DNA from: Alphaproteobacteria bacterium | Lineage (GTDB): Bacteria > Pseudomonadota > Alphaproteobacteria > Paracaedibacterales > CAITNM01 | Length of the DNA: 59,480 nucleotides | NCBI GenBank assembly: GCA_021298215.1 | Contig: JAJTEE010000012.1 | Location: 1 to 59,480, forward strand | Direction of reading: 5' to 3' | In this document: positions 46,502-59,258 of the stretch, piece after piece | Numbering within the stretch: the first letter of the stretch is position 1 | Layout: the number at the start of each line of letters is the position of its first letter | The notes under the pieces: model-generated | The model's database searches: none | Seen by the model: the letters and a program-made list of their open reading frames with translations, nothing else | What the model was told of the DNA's origin: nothing | Made by a program: the position numbers and the translations under genes

Positions 46502-49500
46502 TTAATGTAAAATTACTTTTAGTTGTTTCAAAACAGCGAGACAGAATTTGATGTATAAATCTGGATTAAGGTTATCGCGTAGGAAGGTTACCTTTTGATC
46601 AGGGCGGATACGTATGTCGGCTAATTTTCGTGCTTCTGATGATTGAATGTAGGCTAAAAGAGCTTCCGGTTTGGCAAATTGATTTTTATAAAAGCTAATG
46701 ACAAGACCTTTGGGACCAGCATCGATTTTTTCAATATTTAAGCGTTTACAAGCGATTTTGAGTTCAATAATTTTTAAAAGGTTTTCACATTCATAGGGAA
46801 TTTTTCCAAAGCGATCAACCAATTCTGCGGCAAAGGTATGAATTTCTTCGGAGGATCCAAGCGTAGCAAGTCTCCGGTATAGGCTGAGTCTTAAGCTTAA
46901 ATCGGAAATATACGTTTCGGGTATCAATAAAGAAAGCCCTAGATTTAATTGAGGAGTCCATTCCTCAGGAGCTACAGTTTGAGTATGCTCGGCACGTACT
47001 TGTAAAATAGCCTCATGCAATAATGTTTGGTAAAGCTCAACGCCCACTTCTTTGATGTGGCCGGATTGTTCCTCGCCAACAACGTTCCCGCATCCCCGAA
47101 TGTCCATATCATGGCTTGCAAGCTTGAATCCTGCGCCTAATTGATCAAGACTTTGCATAACTTCTAAGCGTTTTTTAGCCGTATCATTGATAATTGCTTC
47201 GGGTGGAAGTGTTAGGTAAGCATATGCTTGAATTTTGGTGCGTCCAACGCGGCCACGTAACTGGTATAGCTGCGCTAGCCCAAAGCGATCCGCGCGATGC
47301 AAAATAATGGTGTTTACCCATGGCATATCGATGCCTGATTCCACAATATTTGTGGCAAGAAGGATATCGTATTTTCTGTCGCAAAAATCGGTGATAATAT
47401 TCTCCAATTCTGTTGCAGGTAATTGTCCATGCGCTGCGGCAATACGAAAATCAGGCAGCAAAGTTTCCAGTGTTTCTTTAGCGGATTTGATATCTTCAAT
47501 ACGTGGAACGACGAAAAAACTTTGACCACCGCGATGATATTCACGCATCAGTGCTTCTTTTATCGTGACCGGATCGAACGGCATAATAAACGTCCTTATG
47601 CTGAGTCGATCAATAGGTGGAGTTGCAATGAGGCTTAGTTCTCTAACACCCGCAAGCGCTAACTGCAAGGTGCGTGGAATAGGTGTTGCCGTAAGGGTTA
47701 GAATATGAACATTTGGCTTAAGTTTTTTTAATTTTTCTTTTTGCTTAACCCCGAAGTGTTGTTCTTCATCGATAATAAGGAGACCAAGATCATGGAACTC
47801 GGTTTTTTCTGAAAGAATTGCATGGGTTGCAATGATAACTTTTGCATCACCATTTTTGATTTCTTCGCGTATGCGTTTAGTATCTCTTGCTTTTACAAGG
47901 CGAGAAAGTTGCGCAACACGTAGATCAAAACCGTGGAAACGATTGAAGAAATTTTGAAAGTGTTGGCGGCATAAAAGCGTTGTAGGTGTTACCACAACCA
48001 CTTGTTTGCCGGTTGCTGCAACAGCAAATGCGGCACGCAAGGCAACTTCTGTTTTGCCAAATCCAACATCGCCACATACTAACCTGTCCATAGGTTTTCC
48101 TGAGGCAAGATCACCCAGGACTTCTTCAATAGCGCGTAACTGGTCGTCAGTTTCAGGGTAGGGAAAGCGCGCGCAAAATTCATCGTAAACTTTGGGTGTA
48201 AGAAACGTTTCTCCTTCTTGTAGAGAACGCTCTGCCGCAAGCTTAATCAGGTAATCAGCAATAATAAGTAATCGCTTACGTACTTTAGCTTTACGATTTT
48301 GCCAGTGAGCTGTTCCTAACCGGTCAAGCTCGACCACCATGTCATCAGAACCATACCGGCTCAAGAGCTCGAGATTTTCAACGGGGAGGAAAAGTTTATT
48401 TTTATCGGCGTATTCAAGAACTAAACAATCGTGGGGTTGATCGTTTACATCAAGAGTTTGCAACCCTTGATATTTAGCGATGCCATGTTCGCGGTGCACA
48501 ACATAATCGCCTATATTTAGTTCATGAATATTTTTGAATGCATTGGCATTTTTACGTATTTTTTGGGATTTGCGCGAACCTAAAAGGTCTTGCTCAGTTA
48601 GAACAATTTGATCTTGTGTAACAAAACCTTCTTCAAGGGGGAAACTTAAGCAGTAAATAGGCTTGCACGTAGCATGTGTGGGGGGCCAATCATTGATGGA
48701 AGAAATAGGTGTAGCGATGTGTTCTTTTAGAAGTATTTCAAGGCGATCTCTTGCTCCTTCTGTTGGCGCAGTAACAATAAATTGTTTTTTTGGATGCGTA
48801 TTTTTTAACTCAGTTAAATGTTCAAATAACTGACCCTGCTGACGCGATTGTAAAAAGCTTGGCGCGGGTTGAATGGGTAATTGTGTGGTACCTTCAGTGT
48901 GTAGAGAAGAGATGGTTGTATCAACATTTTTTAAAAATGCATCCCATCTTTTTTGATCCCAATACATGGTTTCAACAGGTAAAGGATTATAAAATGCTTC
49001 TCCCAAAATAGGCGTGGTGCGTGCTTGGTAATAATCACTACATAAAGAATGCTGCTCTGAAAATATTTGGGAAGCATCAGACTCTACGATAATTTTTTCA
49101 GGGGTAATGTAATCTAAGAGTGTTTCGGTATGATCAAAATATAAAGGAAGCCAGTGCTCGTAGCCTGCGTATAAATGCCCCTCAGCAATATGTTTGTATA
49201 ATGAATTTTGATAGGTTTCAGGAAACTGTTCTCTATATTTTTTGGTAAAGGAATCAATGGCTTGTTTGGTGAGGATAATTTCACGAACAGGCTGAATGAT
49301 AATTTCATTAAGTTCGGATAAGCTGGCTTGGGTAAGCGCATCGAACTGACGTATACGCTCAACTTCGTCTCCAAAAAAATCTACACGATAAGGATTCTCA
49401 AAACCAATAGGAAAGAAATCAATAATATCTCCACGAATGGCATAATCACCAGGTTCATAAACAACTTCAACGCGATGAAATCCTTTTTCAATTAAGTAGC

Positions 49501-49879
49501 TTTGAAGTTTTGCAAAGGAAAAATGTAGACCTTTTTTAAGATTTAAAGATTCACCTAGAAAGCTTAAACGAGGAGGTAAATACTGCGATAGGGCAGCAAC
49601 AGATGTAACAACAATTTGCTTAGGATTTTCTGCCAGAGAAACGAGTGTATCCACGCGCTGACCAATGCACTCAATGGAGGGAGAAACGCGATCGTAGGGT
49701 AGACAGTCCCAAGCAACAAATTTAAGGATTTTTCTTTTTAAGAGGCATTCAAGTTGATGCGTAAATTGATGAACGTCATGATCTCTGCTTAAAACAATAA
49801 GAGCAGAAGTTTCTTTTTCTAGAAGTTTGGCAACGGCAAACGGTCGGTAACTTTTGATAACTTGAGAGAAAACTATCAT
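46502..49879 (-). CDS. mfd: Transcription-repair coupling factor
   Basis: Mfd removes RNA polymerase stalled at lesions and recruits UvrA. The 1125-residue protein shows the UvrB-like N-terminal part, the RNA polymerase interaction domain (GDYVVHREHGIAKYQGL), the helicase motifs GDVGFGKTEVALRAAF and LIIDEEQHFGV, TATPIPRTLQLAL, and the translocation motif HRADRFGLAQLYQLRGRVGR, followed by the C-terminal TRCF domain. The length is normal. The start overlaps the murJ stop codon by 4 nt (ATGA). Confidence 0.96.
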   Translation of the reverse strand: MIVFSQVIKSYRPFAVAKLLEKETSALIVLSRDHDVHQFTHQLECLLKRKILKFVAWDCLPYDRVSPSIECIGQRVDTLVSLAENPKQIVVTSVAALSQYLPPRLSFLGESLNLKKGLHFSFAKLQSYLIEKGFHRVEVVYEPGDYAIRGDIIDFFPIGFENPYRVDFFGDEVERIRQFDALTQASLSELNEIIIQPVREIILTKQAIDSFTKKYREQFPETYQNSLYKHIAEGHLYAGYEHWLPLYFDHTETLLDYITPEKIIVESDASQIFSEQHSLCSDYYQARTTPILGEAFYNPLPVETMYWDQKRWDAFLKNVDTTISSLHTEGTTQLPIQPAPSFLQSRQQGQLFEHLTELKNTHPKKQFIVTAPTEGARDRLEILLKEHIATPISSINDWPPTHATCKPIYCLSFPLEEGFVTQDQIVLTEQDLLGSRKSQKIRKNANAFKNIHELNIGDYVVHREHGIAKYQGLQTLDVNDQPHDCLVLEYADKNKLFLPVENLELLSRYGSDDMVVELDRLGTAHWQNRKAKVRKRLLIIADYLIKLAAERSLQEGETFLTPKVYDEFCARFPYPETDDQLRAIEEVLGDLASGKPMDRLVCGDVGFGKTEVALRAAFAVAATGKQVVVVTPTTLLCRQHFQNFFNRFHGFDLRVAQLSRLVKARDTKRIREEIKNGDAKVIIATHAILSEKTEFHDLGLLIIDEEQHFGVKQKEKLKKLKPNVHILTLTATPIPRTLQLALAGVRELSLIATPPIDRLSIRTFIMPFDPVTIKEALMREYHRGGQSFFVVPRIEDIKSAKETLETLLPDFRIAAAHGQLPATELENIITDFCDRKYDILLATNIVESGIDMPWVNTIILHRADRFGLAQLYQLRGRVGRTKIQAYAYLTLPPEAIINDTAKKRLEVMQSLDQLGAGFKLASHDMDIRGCGNVVGEEQSGHIKEVGVELYQTLLHEAILQVRAEHTQTVAPEEWTPQLNLGLSLLIPETYISDLSLRLSLYRRLATLGSSEEIHTFAAELVDRFGKIPYECENLLKIIELKIACKRLNIEKIDAGPKGLVISFYKNQFAKPEALLAYIQSSEARKLADIRIRPDQKVTFLRDNLNPDLYIKFCLAVLKQLKVILH

Positions 49880-51408
49880 TCAGCTGAAATATATTCTTTA
49901 AAGCGTAGGAGCCCTGTCATCCAAGCCGCTGCAAAATAAGCTAGTAAGCCTGCGCTTACTAGTATGGCTAACGCAATCGAGCGGATATGGATACCATCCG
50001 TTGAATGCAGGTAGGGCATAACCAAAGGTTTCATGGTAATGAGCACGCCAAATAAGAAAGCGCATGGAATTAGGATTTTTGCGAGGAATTTCCACAAAGC
50101 TTTGTCAAAATTAACAAATTGACGTTTTTTTAAAAGATAAACAAGAACAGCCGCGTTGAACCAGGATGCACTGGATGTGGCAATCGCGATACCAAGATGT
50201 TTGTATTTATAAATAAGCATAAAGTTTAAGGCGACGTTTACAACCATACCAGAAAGTGCAACTTTAATAGGTGTAACGGTATCTTGGCGTGCAAAAAAAC
50301 TAGTATTAAAAATCTTGATTAAAATGTATGCAGGAAGGCCGCTTGCAAAGCCTGCTAAGGTTTCTGCAGTTGCTAGAGAAGATGTTTGATCAAAGGCTCC
50401 ACGTTCAAAAATAACCATCACAAGAGGATAAGAAAGGTAAATAAGACCAATCATTGCTGGCAAGGTAATGAGCATTGCAAATTCAATAGCGCGGTTTTGA
50501 TTATGCATAGCTCCTTCAACATTATTCTCACGCCATTGTCTTGAAAGCATTGGGAGCAAAACGGTTCCTAATGGGGTACCTGTGACGCTGATGGGAAGAT
50601 TGTATAGTCTATCTGCGTAATAGAGGTAGGATATAGTGCCCATTGGAAGAAGTGAAGCGATGATTGTATCGATAAATAAATTGATTTGAAGAACAGCAGA
50701 GCCAACAGCTGCAGGCAGCATGCGCTTGCCAAAATTCTGCATAGCTTGATTTTTTCGTGGCTTTCTAAGGGAAGGTCGTATTCCCATTAAATGGCAGGGG
50801 ATGTATACCCAAAGTAACTGTACAAGCCCTGATCCCATAATTGCCGTGGCAACAATTTCACCATTAGCAAGCATGAGAGGATCCACAAGTTTCATAATAA
50901 AGACGATGAAAAGGTTACCAGCAATTTGTGATGAGGCAGCAGCACCAAATCGATCATGGGTATTGAGAACACCACTAAATAGAGCTGTTAAGGAAATTAA
51001 TAAAATGAAAGGAAAGGTAACGCGGGAAAAAGATACGGCTAAAGAAAACACGTCTTCTCCAACGCCTGGAACAATCACAGTGACCACAAAGGGCATAATA
51101 AGTTCGAAGACAACGATGAGTAATGTCAAAATGCCAAGCATCAGTGAGAATATATCTTTGATAAACTCAGCGGCTTCTTTTTTTTGGGCGACATGCATTG
51201 CGGAATAAATCGGCACAAATGAGGAATTAAGAGCACCCTCAGCGAATATTCGACGTAAAAAACTAGGGATTTTTATAGCAATGACAAGGGCATCCATCAC
51301 GATACCAGTGCCAATATATTGAGCCATTAACACATCGCGAAAGAAGCCAGTTAAACGGCTTAAGATGGTGAAAAAAGCAACATTAAGTGCTGAGGAAACT
51401 AATCTCAT
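49876..51408 (-). CDS. murJ: Lipid II flippase MurJ
   Basis: MurJ moves the peptidoglycan precursor lipid II across the inner membrane. The 510-residue protein has the expected 13-14 membrane segments. Family markers include SRLTGFFRDVLMAQYIG (18-34), FAEGALNSSFVPIY (54-67), LNTHDRFGAAA near 145-155 and the FFARQDTVTPIKVAL segment near 365-379. It lies between cdsA and mfd on the same strand; the stop codon overlaps the mfd start. Confidence 0.95.
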   Translation of the reverse strand: MRLVSSALNVAFFTILSRLTGFFRDVLMAQYIGTGIVMDALVIAIKIPSFLRRIFAEGALNSSFVPIYSAMHVAQKKEAAEFIKDIFSLMLGILTLLIVVFELIMPFVVTVIVPGVGEDVFSLAVSFSRVTFPFILLISLTALFSGVLNTHDRFGAAASSQIAGNLFIVFIMKLVDPLMLANGEIVATAIMGSGLVQLLWVYIPCHLMGIRPSLRKPRKNQAMQNFGKRMLPAAVGSAVLQINLFIDTIIASLLPMGTISYLYYADRLYNLPISVTGTPLGTVLLPMLSRQWRENNVEGAMHNQNRAIEFAMLITLPAMIGLIYLSYPLVMVIFERGAFDQTSSLATAETLAGFASGLPAYILIKIFNTSFFARQDTVTPIKVALSGMVVNVALNFMLIYKYKHLGIAIATSSASWFNAAVLVYLLKKRQFVNFDKALWKFLAKILIPCAFLFGVLITMKPLVMPYLHSTDGIHIRSIALAILVSAGLLAYFAAAWMTGLLRFKEYISAE

Positions 51409-51436
51409 AAATTTTAAATACTCTTATAAATCATTG

Positions 51437-52228
51437 TTACCTACAAAAAAACCAGAAGCATGCAGCAGCAAAACTTACTGCGAGCAAACTATCTAGCCGA
51501 TCTAAAAGTCCACCGTGTCCGGGAAGAAAACTACCTGTATCTTTTACATTAAAATATCTTTTACACCATGATTCTAAAAGATCACCAGCTTGCGATAGAA
51601 AAACAGAGACACTAACAAACGACCAAAAGAATTTGTGCGTATCTATATTTAATAGCGTTATTAATGCGTACGTTCCAGCAAAGCCAAAAGCAATTCCACC
51701 AAAGAACCCTGACCATGTTTTTTTAGGACTGATAGTTGGAGCTAATTTTGGACCGCCAGCTACTCTTCCTACTAAAAATGCTCCCGTATCAACGCACCAA
51801 ACAAGAGCAAGCATTAATAAAATAAAAGGGAATCCACTAATTTGAGGAACGATATGAATAAGAATGCCCATGGCAATTGATATATATATATATCCAAGAC
51901 TTATGATGATAAACTTTTTGGTGCTAAAGAGTTTTAGATAATATAGCCATCCACAGCCAGCTAAAATTATACTGATAGATCCGATATATAATAAAGGAAG
52001 GAAGGCTGCTGAAACGGCTAGTAGACAGATATAATTGAGCCAGTGATAACTTTGCTTAAAACACAAGCGTGACCATTCTCTAAGTAAGCCGAATGTGATA
52101 AGAACTCCTAGTATTTTAAAATAGATAGGATCTTGAAAAATCAGGAAAATAGTTGCTGAAGCAGCAATTAGTCCGGTAAAGAACCGCGGAAGCAAATCAC
52201 TTTTAGGCTGCGGCACTGTATAATCCAT
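51437..52228 (-). CDS. cdsA: Phosphatidate cytidylyltransferase
   Basis: CdsA makes CDP-diacylglycerol, the precursor of bacterial phospholipids. The 263-residue protein has about seven membrane segments and the diagnostic motif: SPKKTWSGFFGG (near 166-177), then GDLLESWCKRYFNVKDTGSFLPGHGGLLDRLDSL at the C-terminus. I chose ATG 52228 (AGAGG upstream) over an upstream TTG; it overlaps uppS by 26 nt. The order uppS-cdsA is widely conserved; dxr and rseP do not follow here. Confidence 0.93.
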   Translation of the reverse strand: MDYTVPQPKSDLLPRFFTGLIAASATIFLIFQDPIYFKILGVLITFGLLREWSRLCFKQSYHWLNYICLLAVSAAFLPLLYIGSISIILAGCGWLYYLKLFSTKKFIIISLGYIYISIAMGILIHIVPQISGFPFILLMLALVWCVDTGAFLVGRVAGGPKLAPTISPKKTWSGFFGGIAFGFAGTYALITLLNIDTHKFFWSFVSVSVFLSQAGDLLESWCKRYFNVKDTGSFLPGHGGLLDRLDSLLAVSFAAACFWFFCR

Positions 52229-52925
52229 AGCGACGATGCCTCTTAGAATATTGTTCAATGGCTGAATCTAATTGCTTTGGGCCGAAGTCAGGCCAGAAAC
52301 AATCAACGAAAACATACTCAGTGTAGGCCATTTGCCAGAGCAAATAATTACTAACACGTAGTTCACCGCTGGTCCGAATAAATAGGTCGGGATCTGGACA
52401 AAAACTTGTATCAAGAGTTTGACTAATTAAGTTTTCAGTAATTTCTTCCGCCTTAATTTTTCCACTTTGTACATCTGAAGCAATCTTTTGAGTAGCTCTG
52501 CGAATATCATCACGCCCACCATAACTTAGTGCTAGAGTCACTGTAATACCTGTATTATCCTTAGTGCGCTCTTCAAGAGTCTGAATCATATCTTGCAAAT
52601 CCGTTGCAAAAGCAGAACGATCACCAATAATTTTAATACGTACGTTGTGTTGCATAAGTTTGTCGATGGAATGTTGTAAATACCAACGCAGTAGCCCCAT
52701 GAATTCTACAACCCATTCTTGTTCTCGTTGCCAATTTTCAGAAGAGAAAGCAAAGAGAGTTATATATTCAACACCTATTTCGCTTGCTCGGCCTACAATT
52801 TCTTCGGCAGCTTTTGCTCCAGCGCGATGTCCTGCAATGGTGGGAAGAGATCTTGCTTTTGCCCAACGGCCGTTTCCGTCCATAATGATGGCAATATGCT
52901 TTGGAATATTTAGGTTTAGCATCAT
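52203..52925 (-). CDS. uppS: Undecaprenyl diphosphate synthase
   Basis: The enzyme builds the C55 lipid carrier for peptidoglycan and other surface polymers. The 240-residue cis-prenyltransferase has IAIIMDGNGRWAKAR (12-26, with the catalytic Asp), GHRAGAK, FAFSSENWQRE near 69-79, and the substrate-binding RTSGELRVSNYLLWQ near 194-208. All conserved residues are present. Its 3' end overlaps cdsA. Confidence 0.96.
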   Translation of the reverse strand: MMLNLNIPKHIAIIMDGNGRWAKARSLPTIAGHRAGAKAAEEIVGRASEIGVEYITLFAFSSENWQREQEWVVEFMGLLRWYLQHSIDKLMQHNVRIKIIGDRSAFATDLQDMIQTLEERTKDNTGITVTLALSYGGRDDIRRATQKIASDVQSGKIKAEEITENLISQTLDTSFCPDPDLFIRTSGELRVSNYLLWQMAYTEYVFVDCFWPDFGPKQLDSAIEQYSKRHRRYGLYSAAA

Positions 52926-52957
52926 AATTTTAATAATACCTTTACTGAAATACTAAA

Positions 52958-53914
52958 TTAACCTAAGCCTTTTTGGCCCATGCGTAGGAATTTTTCGCGG
53001 CGCATTTGCTTGAGTTGTGGACCGCTATGGCGCATTAAATCTTCTAGGGTTCTTTCTATTTTATTCTTTACCGAACTGATAACTTGGGATGAGAAGCGTT
53101 GTGCTCCACCAATTGGCTCAGGAATAATTTCATCGATAATGCCTAATTTTAACAAATCTTGAGCAGTTAATCGTTGTGCTTCAGCGGCTTCGGAAGCCTT
53201 TGTGGCGCTTCGCCATAAAATGGATGCACACCCTTCAGGTGAAATAACCGCATAAATAGCATGCTCTAACATCAGCACTGTATTAGCGGTAGCGATGGCA
53301 ATAGCTCCACCTGAGCTTCCCTCCCCAATAACAATAGTGATAAGTGGCACTTCAATGGATAAGCATTTCTCGATACTTTTAGCAATGGCTTCCGCTTGAC
53401 CTCGTTCTTCGGCGTCAATGCCGGGATATGCGCCAGGCGTATCAACAAACGTGATAACTGGTATTTTGAAACGATCAGCAATATCCATCAAGCGTTGGGC
53501 TTTACGGTATCCTTCGGGTTTTGGCATGCCGAAGTTATGCTTCATGCGTGATTCAGTATCATTACCCTTTTCTTGTCCAATCACCATAACGGATTGACCG
53601 TTTAATTTGGCAAGGCCACCTACGATGCTTTGATCATCAGCAAACAAACGGTCGCCAGCGAGAGGAATAAAATCGGTAAAGATGTGGTTGGCGTACTCTA
53701 GAAATTTAGGGCGATCCTGGTGGCGTGCAATTTGAACTTTTTGCCAAGGTGTCAGTTGCGTATAGACTTGATGCATCATCTTATCTGCTTTTGTTTGCAG
53801 CTTAGAGACTTCCTCTGCGATGTTCATGTCTTTATTGTTAGAAAGGTGCTTAAGCTCCTCAATTTTGCCAACAAGTTCAGCAATAGGTTTTTCAAAATCT
53901 AAAAATTTATTCAT
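52958..53914 (-). CDS. accA: Acetyl-CoA carboxylase carboxyltransferase, alpha subunit
   Basis: AccA with AccD transfers carboxyl from biotin to acetyl-CoA, the first step of fatty-acid synthesis. The frame is open another 47 codons upstream, but ATG 53914 gives the family's N-terminus ([14 protein letters not shown]). The 318-residue protein has [28 protein letters not shown], the crotonase-like [25 protein letters not shown] stretch (split across 195-220) and [12 protein letters not shown]. The gene lies 32 nt before uppS and 52 nt after the esterase gene. Confidence 0.95.
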   Translation of the reverse strand: MNKFLDFEKPIAELVGKIEELKHLSNNKDMNIAEEVSKLQTKADKMMHQVYTQLTPWQKVQIARHQDRPKFLEYANHIFTDFIPLAGDRLFADDQSIVGGLAKLNGQSVMVIGQEKGNDTESRMKHNFGMPKPEGYRKAQRLMDIADRFKIPVITFVDTPGAYPGIDAEERGQAEAIAKSIEKCLSIEVPLITIVIGEGSSGGAIAIATANTVLMLEHAIYAVISPEGCASILWRSATKASEAAEAQRLTAQDLLKLGIIDEIIPEPIGGAQRFSSQVISSVKNKIERTLEDLMRHSGPQLKQMRREKFLRMGQKGLG

Positions 53915-53966
53915 GGCCTTAGGTCGTGAATCCATAGATAGGGTATAGGATGTTTTTTCAAAATAT

Positions 53967-54875
53967 TCAAGCTTTATAAAATTGATGAAGCCAATTAAAG
54001 GCTTGGGCAGCTTCAGGAAAGAATATAGGTAGCTGGGCGAATCCATGCAACACACCGGGGATTTCCAAATATCCCTTTAGGCTTGCTTTTTTTGCTAGAA
54101 TGTCTTTTGCCATACGCGATTCATCTCTAAGAGGGTCGGCTCCTGCTGCAATAATTAAGGTGGGGGGAAAATTAATATTTTCGAGGGTCCATAAAGGCGA
54201 AACTTCAGGTGAAGTAGTCAATGCCGCGTTATTACCCAGATAAGCACTTATATAATACTGAATAGAATGACGCGTTAAGGAATAGCCTTCAGCAAATTCT
54301 TTTGAGGATTCTAAGCGTTGGGTAAGATCCAATGCTGGATAGATAAGAATGCATTCTTGCGGTAAAGATTGCTTCTGCTGGTTAAGACGCACGATAAGGC
54401 CTGCCATTAAATTACCCCCCGCGCTATCGCCAGCAAGACAAATGGGTAGAGTTTGAGTCTTTTGGGCCCATTGGTAAACAGCTTCTACTTCATTAAGTGC
54501 CGTTGGATAAGTATGCTCAGGAGATAGGGAATATTCAATGGAAATGACGGTGCTTTGCGTTGCTTTGGCAAGGTTTTGGCACATGACGTGATGAGTGTTG
54601 ATATTGCCGCGAATCCAGCCCCCGCCGTGCGCGTAAAGAATGACCATTTTAGAAGATGGTATTTCGAAAGTCCGTAGTTTAATAGTTTTATCAAGGCTTT
54701 CTAAGAATATATCATCGTCATGAGAGCTAATAGCCTGATCTGCTACGCCCCCATATAGCATGGCACCTGCTTCAAACTGTGAGCGCAAGGTCTCAATAGG
54801 AACTTGATCAACAGGGGGAAGATTAAGCGCCTTAAGGTTTTCGAGGAAAAGCTGCGATTCTGGGGTGAGCATCAT
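53967..54875 (-). CDS. Alpha/beta hydrolase of the hormone-sensitive-lipase family
   Basis: The 302-residue protein, with no signal peptide, has the HSL oxyanion motif HGGGW (near 77-81), the elbow GDSAGGN (near 145-151), the Asp in DPLRDESR and the His in LHGFAQLP. Members hydrolyse short-chain esters in the cytoplasm. The start is the Met pair at 54875, only 7 nt behind the atpD stop codon; longer starts would run into atpD. It occupies the place where atpC (epsilon) normally follows atpD. Confidence 0.85.
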   Translation of the reverse strand: MMLTPESQLFLENLKALNLPPVDQVPIETLRSQFEAGAMLYGGVADQAISSHDDDIFLESLDKTIKLRTFEIPSSKMVILYAHGGGWIRGNINTHHVMCQNLAKATQSTVISIEYSLSPEHTYPTALNEVEAVYQWAQKTQTLPICLAGDSAGGNLMAGLIVRLNQQKQSLPQECILIYPALDLTQRLESSKEFAEGYSLTRHSIQYYISAYLGNNAALTTSPEVSPLWTLENINFPPTLIIAAGADPLRDESRMAKDILAKKASLKGYLEIPGVLHGFAQLPIFFPEAAQAFNWLHQFYKA

Positions 54876-54882
54876 CGCGGAC

Positions 54883-57141
<2,259 letters not shown>

Positions 57142-57152
<11 letters not shown>

Positions 57153-58692
57153 AAGAAAAGCGACTTAAAAATTCTTCAAGAAATATTTTTAGTTTGTCTT
57201 CGTGCTCAGCATTGATAATACCTGTATGGTTTATAATATGGAGCATTTCCGCTTCTTGCGTTTCAAGAGTATGCAAGTATTGCTGCTCAAAAGTTTTGAC
57301 ACGCTCAACAGGTATTTTGTCGAGAAATCCACGTACAGCAGCAAACAATAGAACAACTTCTTGTGCTAATGAATACGGTTTTCGCTGATCTTGTTTTAAA
57401 AGTTCGGTAAGTTTTGCGCCATGCGCCAGAAGGGCTTGAGTACTTGCATCGAGGTCGCTTGCGAATTGAGAAAATGCAAGCATTTCTCGGTATTGCGCTA
57501 ATTCTAATTTTATTTTTCCTGCAACGGTTTTCATGGCTTTTGTTTGGGCAGCTGACCCCACGCGACTTACGGATAAGCCTACATTAATAGCAGGACGGAT
57601 ACCTTGGTAAAACAGCTCCGTTTCTAAGAAAATCTGTCCATCTGTAATGGAGATAACGTTCGTTGGAATGTATGCAGAAACGTCTCCTGCCTGCGTTTCA
57701 ATAATCGGAAGCGCCGTTAACGAGCCGCCACCTAAATCGTCGCTTAATTTTGCAGCACGTTCTAAAAGTCTAGAATGTAAATAGAAGACATCACCCGGAT
57801 ACGCTTCACGTCCAGGAGGACGACGCAATAATAAAGACATTTGGCGATAAGCAACCGCGTGTTTGGAAAGATCATCATAAATAATAAGAGCATGCATGCC
57901 ATTGTCACGGAAATACTCACCCATTGCACATGCGGTATACGGTGCAAGGTATTGAAGTGGCGCAGGGTCAGAAGCGGTTGCTGCGACAATAATAGAATAT
58001 TCTAAGGCGCCATGATCCTGTAATGTTTTCACAAGTTGTGCGACCGAAGAGCGCTTTTGGCCAATAGCTACATAGATGCAGTATAAATGCTTTTTCGGAT
58101 CCGGACCTTTATTAATTTTGCGCTGGTTTAAAATAGTATCAATAGCGATAGTTGTTTTACCTGTTTGACGGTCACCAATAATTAATTCGCGTTGCCCTCG
58201 ACCAATCGGTACTAGAGCATCAATCGCGGTAATGCCAGTAAGCATCGGTTCATGCACAGATTTTCTGGATGTAATGCCAGGCGCCTTCCGCTCAATAGGT
58301 GCAAGAGTCACGTCTTCTAGTGGGCCAAGGTCATCGATAGGATTGCCAAGAGCATCGACAACGCGTCCGAGCAAACCTTTTCCAACATTTACGTTAATAA
58401 CTTGATGAGTTCTGCGTGCTTGGTTGCCTTCTTTAACAAGTTGATCATTTCCTACGAGGACTACTCCTACGTGATCGGTCTCGAGATTTTCAGCAATGCC
58501 ACGAACAGGTGTGCCATCAGCAGTAATAATATCAACCCATTCACCTGCTTCAACATTATCCAGGCCATAAATGCGCGCAATACCATCACCAACCGATAGG
58601 ACGGTGCCTACTTCGTAGGTATCGAAAGCTTTGTCTACATGGTGTAGATTCTTTCTAATGATGTCACTGATTTCCGTGGCACGGTGCTGCAT
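57142..58692 (-). CDS. atpA: F1F0-ATP synthase, alpha subunit
   Basis: The alpha subunit is the non-catalytic nucleotide-binding partner of beta. The 516-residue protein has the P-loop GDRQTGKT (near 172-179), [40 protein letters not shown] stretch, and the signature [17 protein letters not shown] near 366-382. Length is normal. Confidence 0.98.
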
Positions 58693-58697
58693 AAGTA

Positions 58698-59258
58698 TTA
58701 GGCCTCTTTAAGTTGATAAGATAAGCGGTTCAAACGACTTTTAAGACTATAATCTAAACAATAGTCATAAATAAAGGCTCTAAAACCTCCAAGTAGTTCG
58801 GGCTTTTCATGGTATTCAAAACGACAAGTTTGCTTTGGATGATTTTTTTTTAAGAATTTTTCAATCGATGTTGTATTTTTTTTGCTTATAGAGGCAACTT
58901 CTACTCTAATGGGTATTGTATCGTTTTGAATGTCTACTAGTGTCAAAAAATCCTTAAGGATGGTTTTTAGCAGATTGCCGCGATGCTTGCTTGTAACTGT
59001 TTTCAAAAAGTTGATAAAGATTGGCGAAAAATCTTTTAGTTTTCCTAAATCTTCAATGAGCGTAGTAATATGTTTTGCATGAAGAAATTTGTTTTTAAAA
59101 GCATGCTCAACTTCAGGATGCGTGCTAAGTAAATCTTGAAAAGAAGCTACATCTTGTAAAAGGACATCGACTTTTTTCGCGGCGATGGCTTCTTTATAAA
59201 GGGCATTCGCATAGCGTCCAGTTAAACTAACTCGAAGTTGCACTTCTATGGTGCGCAT
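58698..59258 (-). CDS. atpH: F1F0-ATP synthase, delta subunit
   Basis: Delta links F1 to the peripheral stalk. The 186-residue protein has [11 protein letters not shown] (near 14-24) at the N-terminus and the C-terminal [27 protein letters not shown] motif with the conserved Gly-Gly. GAAGAG precedes ATG 59258. It opens the atpHAGD operon; F0 genes are not in the window. Confidence 0.94.
   Translation of the reverse strand: MRTIEVQLRVSLTGRYANALYKEAIAAKKVDVLLQDVASFQDLLSTHPEVEHAFKNKFLHAKHITTLIEDLGKLKDFSPIFINFLKTVTSKHRGNLLKTILKDFLTLVDIQNDTIPIRVEVASISKKNTTSIEKFLKKNHPKQTCRFEYHEKPELLGGFRAFIYDYCLDYSLKSRLNRLSYQLKEA

Noticed and set aside
53914..54055. Longer accA start at 54055
   Set aside because: The extra 47 residues do not match AccA, have no ribosome site, and overlap the end of the esterase gene; [10 protein letters not shown] is the usual N-terminus.
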